A DNA stretch of 64,000 bases, taken from Magnolia sinica (taxonomy: Eukaryota > Streptophyta > Magnoliopsida > Magnoliales > Magnoliaceae). Position 1 is the first letter of the stretch; each line of letters opens with the position of its first letter. The position numbers and the translations under genes are program-made. Shown here piece by piece: positions 22,930 to 35,600 of this stretch. The notes under the pieces are model-generated. The model saw only the letters and a program-made list of their open reading frames with translations. It did no database searches and was not told the origin of the DNA. The stretch covers positions 26,696,001-26,760,000 of the forward strand of contig NC_080574.1 in assembly GCF_029962835.1 (NCBI RefSeq), written 5' to 3'.

Positions 22930-23466
22930 GTCGACCTCGTGGGAAGTTGAGCTCTGTGGGACCCACCGTGATGTGTGATGGACATCCATTCGATCAAATA
23001 GATGCATCCTTCCATCATGAGCCATGAGCTTAAAATTCAGGACAAATCATGACTTAGGCAGGCTACACCAAAGATTACAGTTGAGAGTGGATGCTTGTCC
23101 AGTGAAACCTTTTTTTATTGTATATAGGCCAATGAGATGTGGTTTAGACATCCAGCCCATCCACTGTGTGTGTCCCATTTGGATGAGGGCCCACACCAAA
23201 TTTCATGCCATTTCAAAACTCAAGCGTGCCCCACTAAGTGCTTTTAGATTTCTTAAGCATGAGTTCCCATGATTTCAGATGGATGTGGCCCACTTGAGTT
23301 ATGGATATTGCTGATTTAACCTAGAAAGGACCTACCAAATTCATGGTGTGGATGTCCGGGTGTCAATGGGCTGGGCTAAAAATCAGAATTTTGAATAAGC
23401 CCGGTCCGAAACAGTTCAAAATACGGGCCAATACCTACCCCAGGCCCGGCCCCTTGACAGCCCTAT
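22930..23466. mobile_element. Diverged foldback element followed by a hAT MITE relative
   Basis: 22940-23330 shares core words (GTGGGACCCACCGTGATGTG, GTGGCCCACTTGAG) with the foldback family but is diverged and has no clear ends. 23357-23466 (GGGTGTCAATGGGC to CCTTGACAGCCCT) resembles the 117-bp MITE at 16706, without a readable target duplication. Confidence 0.5.
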
Positions 23467-25562
23467 CCATCTCACATCACGCTGGGGCCCACAAAGCTCG
23501 AACTCATAACACCACTCCTCCTTTCACATATGAAGTATAAATATTATTTATAGGGTTCAATTAGATTACACAAGAAACTCTTTTTTATTTTTTGTGCTAG
23601 AAATTTTTTAGGGCATAATCTCTTTTAAAAATTAGCAATTATGATAAGGCCTCACTTATGTAGTAGTCAAAATGCCCAGCCGCATAAATCTATATTATTT
23701 TCTGTCTTTGGTTTTCTTTATCATATCAGTTCATTCTTAGATGTGAGTTTCACTCCTTGCTTGGACTACCATTGCTAAATCCTCATAATTTTTGATAGAT
23801 AGGGCCCATCCACGTTGTGTGGCCCATAAAAATAGAGATCCTGATTTTAGTACAGAGTGCCATATGCTCTATGGAGATGTTTCCGTGAGAGCACCATAGA
23901 AGTATATCTGTTGGGAGATGTGACTAAAATGACTCATCAAGCATATTAGCACATAGTGCTGTGAGTTGTGATAGGGTTTTTTGGAAGTACACTCCTCTCA
24001 TATAGGAATCAATAGTGCATTTTCAGCCTAATTTCTTCTCTAAACATAGACAATGCATATGTAAGTCTGCACTCACTTTGTGAACGAGTCAGCCTCATCT
24101 TTAAGCAAAAACTAAGCTATTAAGTAGAAGATTATTGACTTCCCAAGAACCTTTCTAGCTATACTTTATAGGTTAACCATGTGGCATTGATTGAACTGCC
24201 AAGAATATTATAGCCATTCTACGCAACCTTTTCTTTATAAGAACACACTACAAAATTCTCAAATTCTTTAGATGTTTATACTATTCTAAGTGCTTTTACC
24301 CTTCTTTGCGGGTGTGACTATTTGCTGATGTGCATGGAATACGTCATGTGCGCGAGATCCACCACTAAGACCTAAAAATTCTGGCCTATTTAAAACGTAG
24401 GTTGTCTACAATATGGGGGGATAGTTGAGATGGAAGTCCCACTATTGAAATAGTCTAAGTTGCGTGTCAGGTCCACTGTAGTAGTGTTTATATGGCATCT
24501 TATTAAATCATCTAATGCATCGGACTAGGATGACCTGAATTTAGAGTTTTTGAGATTGATTTTACATTGTTTCAAATGGTGTGGCCCCACCCAAGTCTTA
24601 GATTGGATTGATTTTTAAGATTTACAATTTAGAGTTTTCATGGTGTGGCCTACCTAAGTTTCGAGTTAGACTGATTTTTAAGATCCAAGTGAAAATATGG
24701 TGACACATCTAATGGATGAGTGGACTGGATGAGAATTCTCCACCATATGGTGCACGGTTAACTGCAGACATGCTCTATTGGTATGACTATGCGCAATTAG
24801 AGCAGTTGATTCCCTGTAGTTCTTTACTAGCTCTCTGGTTTTCCGCATTCTAAGTACAATGTAGGAAGTTAGAGGATTCTCCACATGTTATCATTATAGC
24901 TTACTTCAGTGGTGAGATGACGTGGCAAGATTTGATTGATAGGGTTGCATGCTTATAGATACCCAACCGTGTAAGGTCCACCGAACAAATCTTTCCACAT
25001 CATCTAACCACTCAATTTAGGTCTTACCTCAGAAAATATCTAGTAGTCACTACGTGTATGAGACCATAGATGATGAAATCACTTGAATGCCATCGTTTGA
25101 TATTGAATTTGGACCGTTAATTATTTTTCCATACTGAATTTGGACTGTTAATTATTTTTCCATACTGTTCATTTATTTTGTCCTTGTGTGGCCCAATAGA
25201 TGTCCATATAAGCTTGATTTTATACACATGGCGTCTAATAGTGGAGATCACTTGATAAATGGATCTAATCTTGCACACTTTTTCATACTTCCCACATGCG
25301 AAGTTCACTTCACGACAGGCTTAGCATAATTCCTTGGAGAAAATGAGTTCAATGGAAGTGTAAAATATAATAGAAATAACTACTAATACAATCATGGCCT
25401 TAGTTACTCCCCCAAGGATACATGCACAACATGTTCCGACCTTTAGTTTGTTCAAGTGGGACCCATGGTTCGGTGATCGAGACCATTGAGGTGCTGGGGC
25501 TCATATGGAGCATGGCCTGAAAGTGTCTTCCATTAGACAGTTCTACCTTTCACGTTGCGGCC
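23467..25562. other. Intergenic DNA
   Basis: No gene recognised. Contains a 31-bp tandem duplication (25105-25166) and scattered fragments of the foldback family (for example 24570-24680). Confidence 0.55.
25105..25166. repeat. 31-bp tandem duplication
   Basis: Two adjacent 31-bp units beginning GAATTTGGACYGTTAATTAT differ by one transition (C/T), which suggests a recent duplication. Confidence 0.9.
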
Positions 25563-26189
25563 TACAAATTAGGACTCGGATCGTAGGGTAGCATACAACA
25601 CCATCGTCGGTATTGTGTGCAAATGGAAAATTTCCTTGGGCTCTACCATGATGTATTTATTTTATCCACGACGTCCATCCATTTTTTTCAGCTAATTTAG
25701 AGCATGAGACTAAAAATGAGGCAGACCCAAATCTCAGGTGAACCACACCTGATGAAAATAATTTTAGAGCATGAGAACAAAAATGAGGCAGACCCAATCT
25801 CAGGTCAATCACACCTAATGAAAAAGTTGGTGGCCGAATGCTTGCCATTAAAAACTTCCTGGAGGCTACGAAAAATATCGGTCAAGGTGATACGCTTGTT
25901 TTCCCTTCATCCAGATCTGTGAGATCTGATCAAGAGGTTAGATGTCGAATAAACATCATGGTGAGCCCTAAGAAGCATTTAATGGTGGGGTCCATTCACC
26001 ACTGTTTCCTATGGTGTGGTCCACCTAAGATTTGGATTTGCCTAAATTTTCGGCTCATACCTTAAAATGAGCCGTAAATATAGATGGACAGCATGGATAA
26101 AACACATACATCATGGTCATGGGGTTCCTTAGCTTTTCAAGTAGCATACAGTACCAATGAGCACTCCACAATCCGAGTCCCACAAATTA
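25563..26189. mobile_element. Foldback MULE-type MITE, 609 bp, 9-bp TSD
   Basis: The element 25572-26180 begins GGACTCGGAT and ends ATCCGAGTCC, a perfect 10-bp inverted terminal repeat. Flanks TACAAATTA and CACAAATTA agree at 8 of 9 positions. The interior carries the family core (ATGATGTATTTATTTTATCC, GGTGTGGTCCACC). A 67-bp internal tandem duplication lies at 25696-25829, built on TTTAGAGCATGAGA and AATGAGGCAGACCCAA. Confidence 0.82.
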
Positions 26190-26297
26190 ACGGTTAAGAA
26201 GAGAAATACAACAATGAGCAATGGTTCAAGTTAAGCTGAAAATTAGGCTGCAGATTGGTGGTAAGGATCTTTCAATCTAGTTGACTTCTGGTACATG

Positions 26298-27116
26298 GTA
26301 CATGTCATGGGTAAGATGAGCCGGTCAGAAGTATAAGGTCGGTTCAAATGTTTGGGTATATTGCATGGTCAACCAACACCAGTTATGATCAAGGAGCTCT
26401 TCAATGATTAGAAAGTGATATTATGTTGTATTCTATTGTATGAGGTTGAGCTCTTTCACGGCTCCATCCATGTACGAGCTAATGTTCAAATATTTTGGAG
26501 AAACCTGTGAGGCATGATCTTTTATAGGACCAAGCACGCCCTGCTCAAAAAACTTATGAAAGAATCCTTACATAGTATGATAAGATGAAGATGATAGTCA
26601 TCTTCAATTTCATTTATGTTCTACTAAGGAAGAGAGCATGATCTCGACGCTCGAATACAATATTTAAGAGCAGGTCGAGAAGCTCGACCATGGCCTATCA
26701 GAGAGCCCAGATTGGTAAAATTCCTCAAAACGACGATGAAGGTCGGCTCGGATGCTTGGCCTTAGTCTTCTACTACACATTTTTTGTAATCCTAACTACT
26801 CGACCTTATCATCATCAATGATCTTGCAAAATAATTGAGGAACATAGGCTGGACATGTGCCCTGATTGAGGGGCATTTCTACTTAGGTAATTGACTTGGT
26901 GAAGCTATAAATAAGAATTCCTCTAATATTGTAAGGTACACACAAATACACATAACTCTACGCACCAAAACCTTCAAATTTTACTCGACCTAGCTTGCTT
27001 GATTCTAACTCAGGCATCTAAGGGTTCCCGCTATAGCCAAAGTCTCGTTTATCCCCTTCTTGTGAAGGTATTCGGAGTCCAGCAAGGATTGACCAGATTT
27101 CTGCATCAACAGTACA
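26298..27116. mobile_element. Solo LTR, Ty3-gypsy-like, 5-bp TSD
   Basis: The candidate LTR 26303-27111 begins TGTCATGGG and ends GCATCAACA. It is flanked by GTACA on both sides (26298-26302 and 27112-27116). An alternative start at 26296 is possible because GTACA occurs twice at the left. Near the 3' end, AACTCAGGCATCTAAGGGTT followed by CCCGC resembles the U5 of Tat-lineage gypsy LTRs. No internal retroviral-type coding DNA remains. Confidence 0.7.
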
Positions 27117-28199
27117 TCCACAGACCACAGCCGTTCATTCCTTACAAGTGGTTGCATAGCTGTTGTATCTTGTCCACTCCACCAAATCAATGGTTCTGAT
27201 TTCCTTGAAAGCGTGCTGCAGCGGAGATGTTCGATCCGAGCAATCCTCCCTGCAATCAGAACCGTCGATTGGTGGGCCACAATAGGAGGGACCATAGTTC
27301 GTAACCTCCACATTTAATACCATCATCAGTAGCCCACAAAAGGACAGCCAAAAAGCTGATACTGAAAAACGTTCAACGGTCCATATTCGAAAGCTGATAG
27401 TCTCTGCAAACTGCAGCCCTTGATTTAAATGACCTGAGAATGCATGCATATACAGAGCTCCATTTGTACGGTGGATGGGACACACGAGTGATGTGCACGC
27501 GTGCAGCTGGCCCGATTTTCCCGAGAGAAAAAAGGGAGTAAAAAGAAGCTACTTTGTCACATACAATCCAAACCGAGCTCTTGATTTGATGCAGGAAAAA
27601 GTGATTCTCGTTGGCAAACCATCACTCAGCCTTAGTGGCTACAGTCCCTCCAATCACACCTGTTTTACTTTCAAACTCTTTTTGTTCTTCTCGTTTTTCC
27701 ACATGGGTCCTGGTCCAGTGAAGGGCGAAACACGTGTCACTGATCGTGGCCGTTCATCAGGTAGTGAGCACTGTGGACATGCTATTTACTAAAAATTAGG
27801 TAGTACGGCCCCTTATGTATGTTGAGTTTGGGCTTTTTCTTTACAACTGTCCATTTTCTCTTACACGTTTGACCACTCTGATGAGCGGATCGACACTATT
27901 TTTGGAATATGGTATGTTGAAAGTGTACCCTACCTGATGAATGGCCTCGATCTCTGACAAGGTTTCTGCCTTCTCACATGAGGGACACGTGTTGAATCCC
28001 GAGTTCCCGACCCTTTTTCATTCTACTCGAACCCAAAAACGCGTAAAAGCATATGGTGAAACGCTTGGAATTCGCGCGAGGGGATATTCGAGAAGCGAGT
28101 TGCGGTGCATGTGTGCGAGATCCGGTCCGTTCATCAATTGCGGCCCACCATGAAAGCTTCTGCTGGAAAACTCATCAGGTTGGATAGAGATAGAAGGAA
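27117..28199. other. Intergenic DNA
   Basis: No gene recognised. Open frames on both strands at 27005-27485 are low-complexity-free but match no family I know. Confidence 0.5.
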
Positions 28200-29035
28200 A
28201 TGGGGCAGCTAGAAAAAATAAGTCAGTGGTTCATCAGTTTGATGGGGTTTTCCTCCCAAGCTCAGAGGAGAGATAGAGCAGTTGATTGTAAAAAACGAAT
28301 ATTTCACCGCGCTGCTCGACCAGTTGAGTGGACTGCTCGACCGGTCGAGGACGCTGCTCGACTAGTCGAGGGTCGCTCAACTCAAAGTCCACAAAGCCAA
28401 GACTTTTGGCCTCGAGTAGTCGAGCACCCGGCTCGACTAGTCGAGGGTTATGCAAATAATTTAGTCTGGATTTGGTGCGAACTGCGTAAATTTGAGGTAG
28501 TTTTCGCAGAGGTGTGGAGAGGAGTTTTCTAAACTATAAATAGGGTTCTAGAGTTATTTTAGGGCAATGCAAGTGAGTTTTCTAAAGCTATGCAAGAGTT
28601 TGCTAAAGGGTTTTAGGGCTATCAAAAGGGGAGAGAGAGAGAAAAGAGAGAGATGAATCTTGTGAAAGGGAGGGTTCTGCTCGTAGAGGTGATCTACTTC
28701 GCAGTCGACGTATCAGCACTTTTATGTCTTTATGATCGGTGAGACCTCTCCATTTTTCTTTATTATCTTATTGTTCATTTACTCCTGCGTTAGTAAATAA
28801 GGTTTGATCCAAGCAGTGTGTGCTTGTGATCGGTTGTAAAGTTTTACTTCATAGTGAATTGTTGCTCTGGACTAGGTTCCGTAGTTTTTACTCTTCGAGA
28901 GTTTTTCACATAAAATCTTTTGTGTTGTGTGGTTTGTACTTTAATTTATTTCATTGCTTTATTATATCTTATAATTCTAATATTTTTGGGAGGCGAGATC
29001 CTAAGGTGTTTGTGCAACGCTCTCAACAGAGTTCA
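28200..29035 (+). mobile_element. Ty1-copia-like LTR remnant with palindromic promoter array
   Basis: The order is as in a copia LTR. First comes a U3 part with repeated CTCGACTAGTCGAG palindromes (28310-28450). A TATA box follows (AACTATAAATAGGG, near 28532). A U5-like part (GAGAGTTTTTCACATAAAAT, near 28895) precedes an end at CTCTCAACA (about 29029). The left border and a target duplication were not found. A 110-codon open frame here is produced by the palindromic array. Confidence 0.6.
28310..28450. repeat. Array of CTCGAC(C/T)(A/G)GTCGAG palindromes
   Basis: Five to six copies of a 14-bp palindrome or near-palindrome. Perfect ones are CTCGACCGGTCGAG and CTCGACTAGTCGAG (twice). They are spaced by 6-35 bp upstream of the TATA box of the LTR remnant. 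Confidence 0.85.
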
Positions 29036-29682
29036 CATTAAAGATATGCTCCACGTGATGGGCAGCGGATATTAAAAGTGGCTAATAGGATGGACAATAA
29101 GATTGACAATGGACCCTACATGATCGTAATCAAAGTAAAAGGTGGGCTATATAATTGATGAATACTACACATTAAAGGCTGGCTGCTCCTGATAATGAAT
29201 GACACATTCAAGGTAAGCTTAAATGATGGACCACATCAAAGGTAAGTCCCACGTAATAAATCATATGCATCAAAGGTTGTTCCCATAGGATGGAAGTAGA
29301 TGTGAGGGTGGATTAAAAAGACAGGAGATAAATACTTATAATGTTGAAAACAAATGTGATTTTGTATTTTTTTATTTTGTAAGTATATTGTTTAATAAAT
29401 TTATATGATGTATAATTAGAAATTAAAATACTAGTGACATAAATTACTTAGATAAATCCAAGCGACCCTAAAAAGAGTCCCATTTGGTACATGCCACGGA
29501 TATAATGTACGCCTCGCACGGTGGCCGCCATTCACCTCTTCAATCTGTACACGCGCGAATCCATTTAGCATTTTGTCAACCAATCAAGCCCACGACTCCT
29601 TCAAAAGCACCGGCAAGCACAACCCAAAACCCCCTCCCTCCCTTCTCATCTCTTTCCTTCTCTTCTAAAAAAAGCAAAAGCC

Positions 29683-32600
29683 ATGAAAAACCCACTTCTT
29701 ACAACACCACCACCCAAAGAAGAACCAGAAGAAGAAGAAAGCTGGGAGAAGAAAACCACTAGTGGTTTTCAAAACCACCTTGGGCCCAAAACCAGAGAAA
29801 CGGAGCTGAGGCTTGGGTTCTCTCCAAATGGTTTTGACGACGACGTGGCTGATATAAAAGGAGGTCTGTGTGGCGCTGGCCAGAACGCGTTCGTTTTGAA
29901 ACAGAGGAACGACGGTTTTGGAGCCAAAAGGTGGTTTGCAGAAACCGGGAGTGGTTTTGGGAATCCATGGCAGCAAGAGAAAGCGGTTTTCGAACCAAAC
30001 CACCACCACCAAAGGGAGGCCGTCGGTCCTTCGCCAGCGACAAGGTCGGTCGGTCCGTTTCTTCTCGTCAACTTTCTCCGACTTCCGGTGATATTTTGAA
30101 TTTCCCGCGAGTTATTCGCGGAGAATTTTAAGAAAGCCGGAAAACCCGGGAAAGCTCGGAGATGGTGGCTGTAAACAGTTACACCAACCTGACTGATTAA
30201 CGCACCACGTACTCACTTTTGGTAATACAATAAACTCTGTGGGGCCTACAGTGATGTATGTGTCTTATCCACTCCGTCCATCCATTTTAAAATCTCATTT
30301 TTTATTGCATGAGACCAAATTCGAAGTATGCACAAGCTCCAGTGGACCACACCACAGGAAAGTGTGAATTGAACGCCTACCGTTGAAAATTTCTTGGGAG
30401 CCACAGAAGTTTTGGATCAATCTCATATTTGAGTTTTCCCTTCATCCATGGCCTTTTGACATCATGAACAGGTTGAATGACAGAAAAACATCACCGTGTG
30501 CCCTATGAGGGTTTCAACGGTGGACGTTATTATCCGAATTTTTTCCTGTGGTGTGGTCCACTTGAGCCTTTGATATACTTCAATTTCGGATTCAAGTCCT
30601 AAAATGAGCTAGAAAAACGGATGTACAGCGTGGATAAGATATATACATGAACGGTGGGCCCCACATAGTTTACTCAACGTACTGAGTTCCTAAGTATGCA
30701 GTCTGCTTCCAATAACACGAAGTTGTGGGTGTATTTGTCAAGAAAAGTTCTCAAGTCCAACCGGATGGACTGTGAGTTATGGTCCATCTAGTGGATAACT
30801 TCACTATTTCATGTATTTGAGAAATCCAGAGCGTCCAATAGGTTGGTCCTATCATTAGGACTAACTTGTGGAAAAATCATCCATAACACTTGTCGAGTGG
30901 ACTAAACTTGTATTTTTCTATTTATCAATGGTTGGATATTGTTTTCTTTTGTGTTGCTAACTTGATTAGTATATATAGGTGGTTTTGTACTAGATGATTT
31001 TCATGGTGGGATCAATCCATTGGAATGGTTGGATTTTACATGCACATAATAGGTTGGAAGTTATCGGTTGGGTGGACCATACGTTGTGGTCCAGCGAGTT
31101 TTACTTACGACTTACAGATGGGGGCTACCTACGGTGCCATTTTTATTTTATTTTATTTTAACCTACGGTGCCATTTGGTTCTCACTTACTATTTGTCCAA
31201 GTGGGGCATGGGCCAGCAATCTAAGCCGTTGATACAGAAGCTAGACGGTTAAGAAAGGGCACAGTAGTCTTCTGACCTTAAAGATTTTAGTGCATGGGCC
31301 ATGCAATGTGGGCCCATAATAAATGATACCGTTGGATCATTGTATCATGGGTTCCACTTCTACAAACTGTAAAGGGTCGCGGGTTGTGTACTGAGGAGCA
31401 CACCAGGCTATAGCCTGGTGTGGATTCGCTGTGGTGACCACCGTGAGGTGTATGTTTTATCCAAGCCGTCCATCCGTTTTTCCAGCTCATTTTAGAATAT
31501 AAGACGAAAATTGAAACATATCCAAAGCTCAATTGGACCACACCTCGGAAAACAGTGGGGATAATGACGTCCACCGTAGAAGCCTTCCTAGGCCCCCCAG
31601 TGATGTTTATTTGTCATCTAACCTGTTCATTAGGCCAGACAGACATGGATGAAGGGAAAAAAAGAAGATAATCTTGATCCAAAACCTCTGTGGTCCCAAG
31701 AAGTTTTCAACGGTAGGAGGTTAATTTTCACTGTTTTCTGTGGTGTGGTCTACTTGAGATTTAGATATATTTCAATTTTGGGATCATGCCTTAAATTGAG
31801 CTGAAAAAATGGATGAACGGCATGGATAAAATAAATACATCAAGGTGAGCCCCTAGAGAATCCACACCACGCTCCTCCCTGCCCGATCCGCGTCCAACTG
31901 CGAGTGAACTGTAGACAGTAGGTACTCTTGGGATTTAGGACGCGGATTGCGTACTACCCCCGCCCGTCCCTAGCTCCGAACGGGCAGTTCTGTGGTCGGG
32001 TCCACAGTGATGTATCTGTACATCCAAGCCGTCTATCCCTTTTCTCAGATTAATTTAATGCATCAAAAGAAAAATGAAGCATATCCAACAGTCAAATGAA
32101 CCACGCCACATATGACTCTTGCATTTAATGCAACTGACATTTAATGCTTTGTTCATTTTAATGCAACCAAGCTTATTATTTGGTGTGTCCACTTGAGCGT
32201 TGGATCTACCTCATTTTTGTGCTCATGCCTTAAAATAATCTCAGAAAAGAGATTGACGGCTTGGATGTATAGATATATCACGGTGGGCCGGCCCACAGAA
32301 CTGCCCGTTCGGAGCTAGGGACGGGCGGGGGTAGTACGCAATCAGCCACTCTTATACTTTTTCAGCCACTGATTTGGTTCACCCATTTTCTTTTTAGTCC
32401 ATTTTATGGACGCCAACTGAATGGTTAGGATCCATGTATTAGTGTAATCTTTGTGATCTGTACCGTCCATATTGTAGTCCTTTGGATAATATGGGTCGAA
32501 ATCCATGCACGCCACGTGTACCAGTCTTGGACTTCTCCACAGGCCATTTTGTACGGACGTGGATTGCGTCCTACCCTCGGGCGGGGCTCTGTGGGGCCCA

Positions 32601-35600
32601 CCGTTATGTAAGTGTTTTATCCACGTCGTTCATCGTTTTTCTCAGATAATTTTAGATTATGAGCCAAAAAATGGTCCAGTTCCAGGGCTTAAATGGACCA
32701 CAAAGTGGAGATTTAACATCTACCATTAAAAACTTCTTGGGAGCAGGAGAAGTTTCAGATCAAGCTGATATTTGTGTTTTCATTTCATCCACGTCTACAT
32801 GACCTTATGAATAGGTTGGATGGTAAAATAAACATCACGGTGGCCCTTAGAAAAGCTTCAACGGTGGGTGTCATTATCACTGCAGCATCCTCTGGTGTGG
32901 TCCATTGGAGCTGTGGACCTGCTTCATTTTTAAAATCATATCTTAAAATGATCTAAGAAAAGCGATGAACGGCGTGGACAAAACACTTACATCACGGTGG
33001 GCCCCAAAGATCCCTGCCCGGACGGATTACCGTCCGGCCGGGGGTAGGACACAATCCGCGTCCATTTTGTACCACAGCGGTATGGATGGGTAAGGATCCA
33101 CGGGCAGCCATACCTTCCTTGTAGTAGGAGAGAGATCCAAGCCGTCCATCACGTAGGCTCCACTGCGCGGACCCCAATCTAAATCTGTACCGTCTATATT
33201 GAGAATCTCAGCCGTTACTATTAGCCCAACTGTCGGTCATGGTTTAAAGTACCGACCAAAACTGATACTCATCTCCCTACACGTACGTATTCCCCGCCTT
33301 TACGCACTGATAAGGGGCGATTCCCCCTAAATCGCCCCCAAAAGTTCAAATCGGGTCAACTCGGACGAGTGGAGCCTGATGTTTGGACCTTTCATATGCA
33401 CGGCGGGACCCATCAAGCATGGCTTGGATGTCCCACACGTGTGCCAGTTGGGCAATTTTGCAACGTCCGGTGGTGGGCTTAGCAAATGAAAACTCCACAG
33501 TTCAAATACGAAACATAGTCTTAATACTGGGACGAGTCTGATACGACTCGTCCGAGTTGACTCAGATTCAGTGAGGTTTCAGGTGAGTCCCAACTCGACT
33601 CATGACCCAGTGAGTCGATACGAGTCGCTGAGTCGACTTTTGACCATAACACGATAGCCTACCCATGTATGGAATTATAGACTTCTGTTGCATCAGAAGG
33701 TTAGTTCTGGTGCGCTAGTTTGTACGGTTAGGCCGATAGTTCGGACATCCCAGCCATTGATAATGAATGGGTGATTCCTGATCTTCTCCCATCAGATGAT
33801 TCTAACCCTTGGATCAGTAGGCTGTAAATCGAAGTTAGGAAAAGAACACAACAACGGTCCAAAATAACAGTCGTAGAATGGACAGATAAAATTATCTAAT
33901 TTTGAAAATTTATGGGTCAATTTCAATCAAGTGTGCCGCACATCATCAGAAATTTGGATAACCAAACCATGGGCCCACTTTGGACGAAACGAATGGATCA
34001 GATTCGAGTTTGTACAAGTGGGGCCCATGGATCATTGGTCCAAACTGTTGATATGATGAGTCTTACTGATGTGTAATTCTCCAAAAATCCCCTTATGTAA
34101 CAAATAACAATCCTAGCGCTTTGGTTTATAGGCTGCCGATGGACGGTCAAGATTAAAAAAGAGACAGTAGTAGTCCGCTTACAAATGAAAATCACCAAAG
34201 ATTGGGTTTCTACGAGCTTCTTATCCAGGAGATTTCCCAGATCTATTCAATCCAATTTCCGGCCAGTCAGATCAACGGTCTGGATCACCATTCCATGCAC
34301 AAGCTATATCTAGTTCACTACCGTTCAATCACAGATATACACCCTAATATTGATCATTTGTGACCATTGGATTTTCCAATCCGTGTATTTTTGGCACCTC
34401 ACTGATCCACTGCGGATCCCATCAGATCAACGGTCTGGATCATCGATCATGCCCTCCATTTGGCGGATCGTGATTTGGGACTGGGACACTAACAAAATGG
34501 AGGTTATTCTAGTAATTTAGAACGGTTGCGAATTTAATAAGCGCTCGCCGTTTTCCATCGCATCATCTCATCTTGCAACATTTCCATGCACAAACCATAA
34601 AAAATTCAAAGTCATGTACCAGTCATTTTCACGTGTTCTCTTCTTTTTAAATCCCCATTTTACCCTTTTCTCTTTCTTTATAGGCTGTCTAATAGTTTCA
34701 TTTCTGTCTTCATTGGGTAATCACCACACTCCTGATTGCAGTTTTGTAATTTACAGAGCTTGCTTTGATGGTTTGTGTAGTTGCAGAGCTCCTCCAGTTG
34801 TGGGCTGGCCCCCAGTTCGTGCATTTAGGAAGAACTTGGCTCCGGTAATCAAGTCGTCGGAGATGGAGACGAGGGCTGCTGCAGCGTCTTCTATTGAGGC
34901 GGCGGCCTCGAAGAAGATTGAGGATTCGATGTTTGTGAAGGTCAACATGGAAGGGTATGCAGTCGGGCGGAAGATCGATTTGAAGGCGCACGACAGCTAC
35001 GACTCACTCTCTCGTGCACTCCAGAAGATGTTCGATAACTTCTTTTCGGGTGCGTTTTTTGTTTCCCATCAGTGTTTATTTTGTGTAGTTTGAATTTTTG
35101 GTGATACTTTTGATTCATCTCTCCTATTTTACTCATGTTTTTATCTGAATTTAAGCCCTCTCTGGTAGCTGCTTAAAAAATAATTCAGTTGTTGCATAGC
35201 TATACCTATACTTGTTTGATGCCAGCAATATAAAATTATAAAAGGAAATATCCAAAATAAAAACTCAAAAGGCTAGATTAAAAGTAAGAGAAGATAAGTG
35301 AAGAGATTTACATGGTTTGACAATAACACGAAGCTTTTTCTTTCATTAAAACAAGAGAAATTAGAAATATAAGACTCGTTCTTCCACTCTTTCACTTCAA
35401 AAAAAAATCTCTCACCTAGAAATACATAACTTTTGACTTATGAGCCCCCTTATATAGATGACACATCAAGAGAGTTGCAAAAAACCTAGGAAAATTAGGC
35501 TATCCAGCATGCTATCATATGCATGTGTGTACATATGCAAGAGAGGAGAGAGAAACATCTCTTGGTAGGAGACATGTAGACATCTTCTATCATGAGATGT

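Larger units (their letters stand above)
30045..34786 (+). other. 4.7-kb intron 1 of the Aux/IAA gene, with a cluster of foldback elements
   Basis: It begins GTCGGT and ends TTGCAG. It contains at least four hairpin-forming elements back to back (about 30190-30716, 31380-31895, 31938-32343, 32555-33063). There is also a GAGTC-rich stretch at 33525-33650 and several copies of the phrase AGATCAACGGTCTGGATCA (34270-34440). No other gene was recognised. Confidence 0.75.

Noticed and set aside
28200-28532. 110-codon open frame with repeated RPVE/RLVE residues
   Set aside because: The periodicity comes from the CTCGACTAGTCGAG palindrome array of an LTR remnant, not from a protein.
29665-30043. Two to three overlapping open frames on the minus strand opposite Aux/IAA exon 1
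   Set aside because: They are antisense shadows of the biased codon use in exon 1; no family resemblance.
34614-35093. 159-codon open frame as the Aux/IAA gene start
   Set aside because: The part before 34787 is intron with a pyrimidine tract. The true first exon with domain I lies at 29683-30044 and joins in phase.
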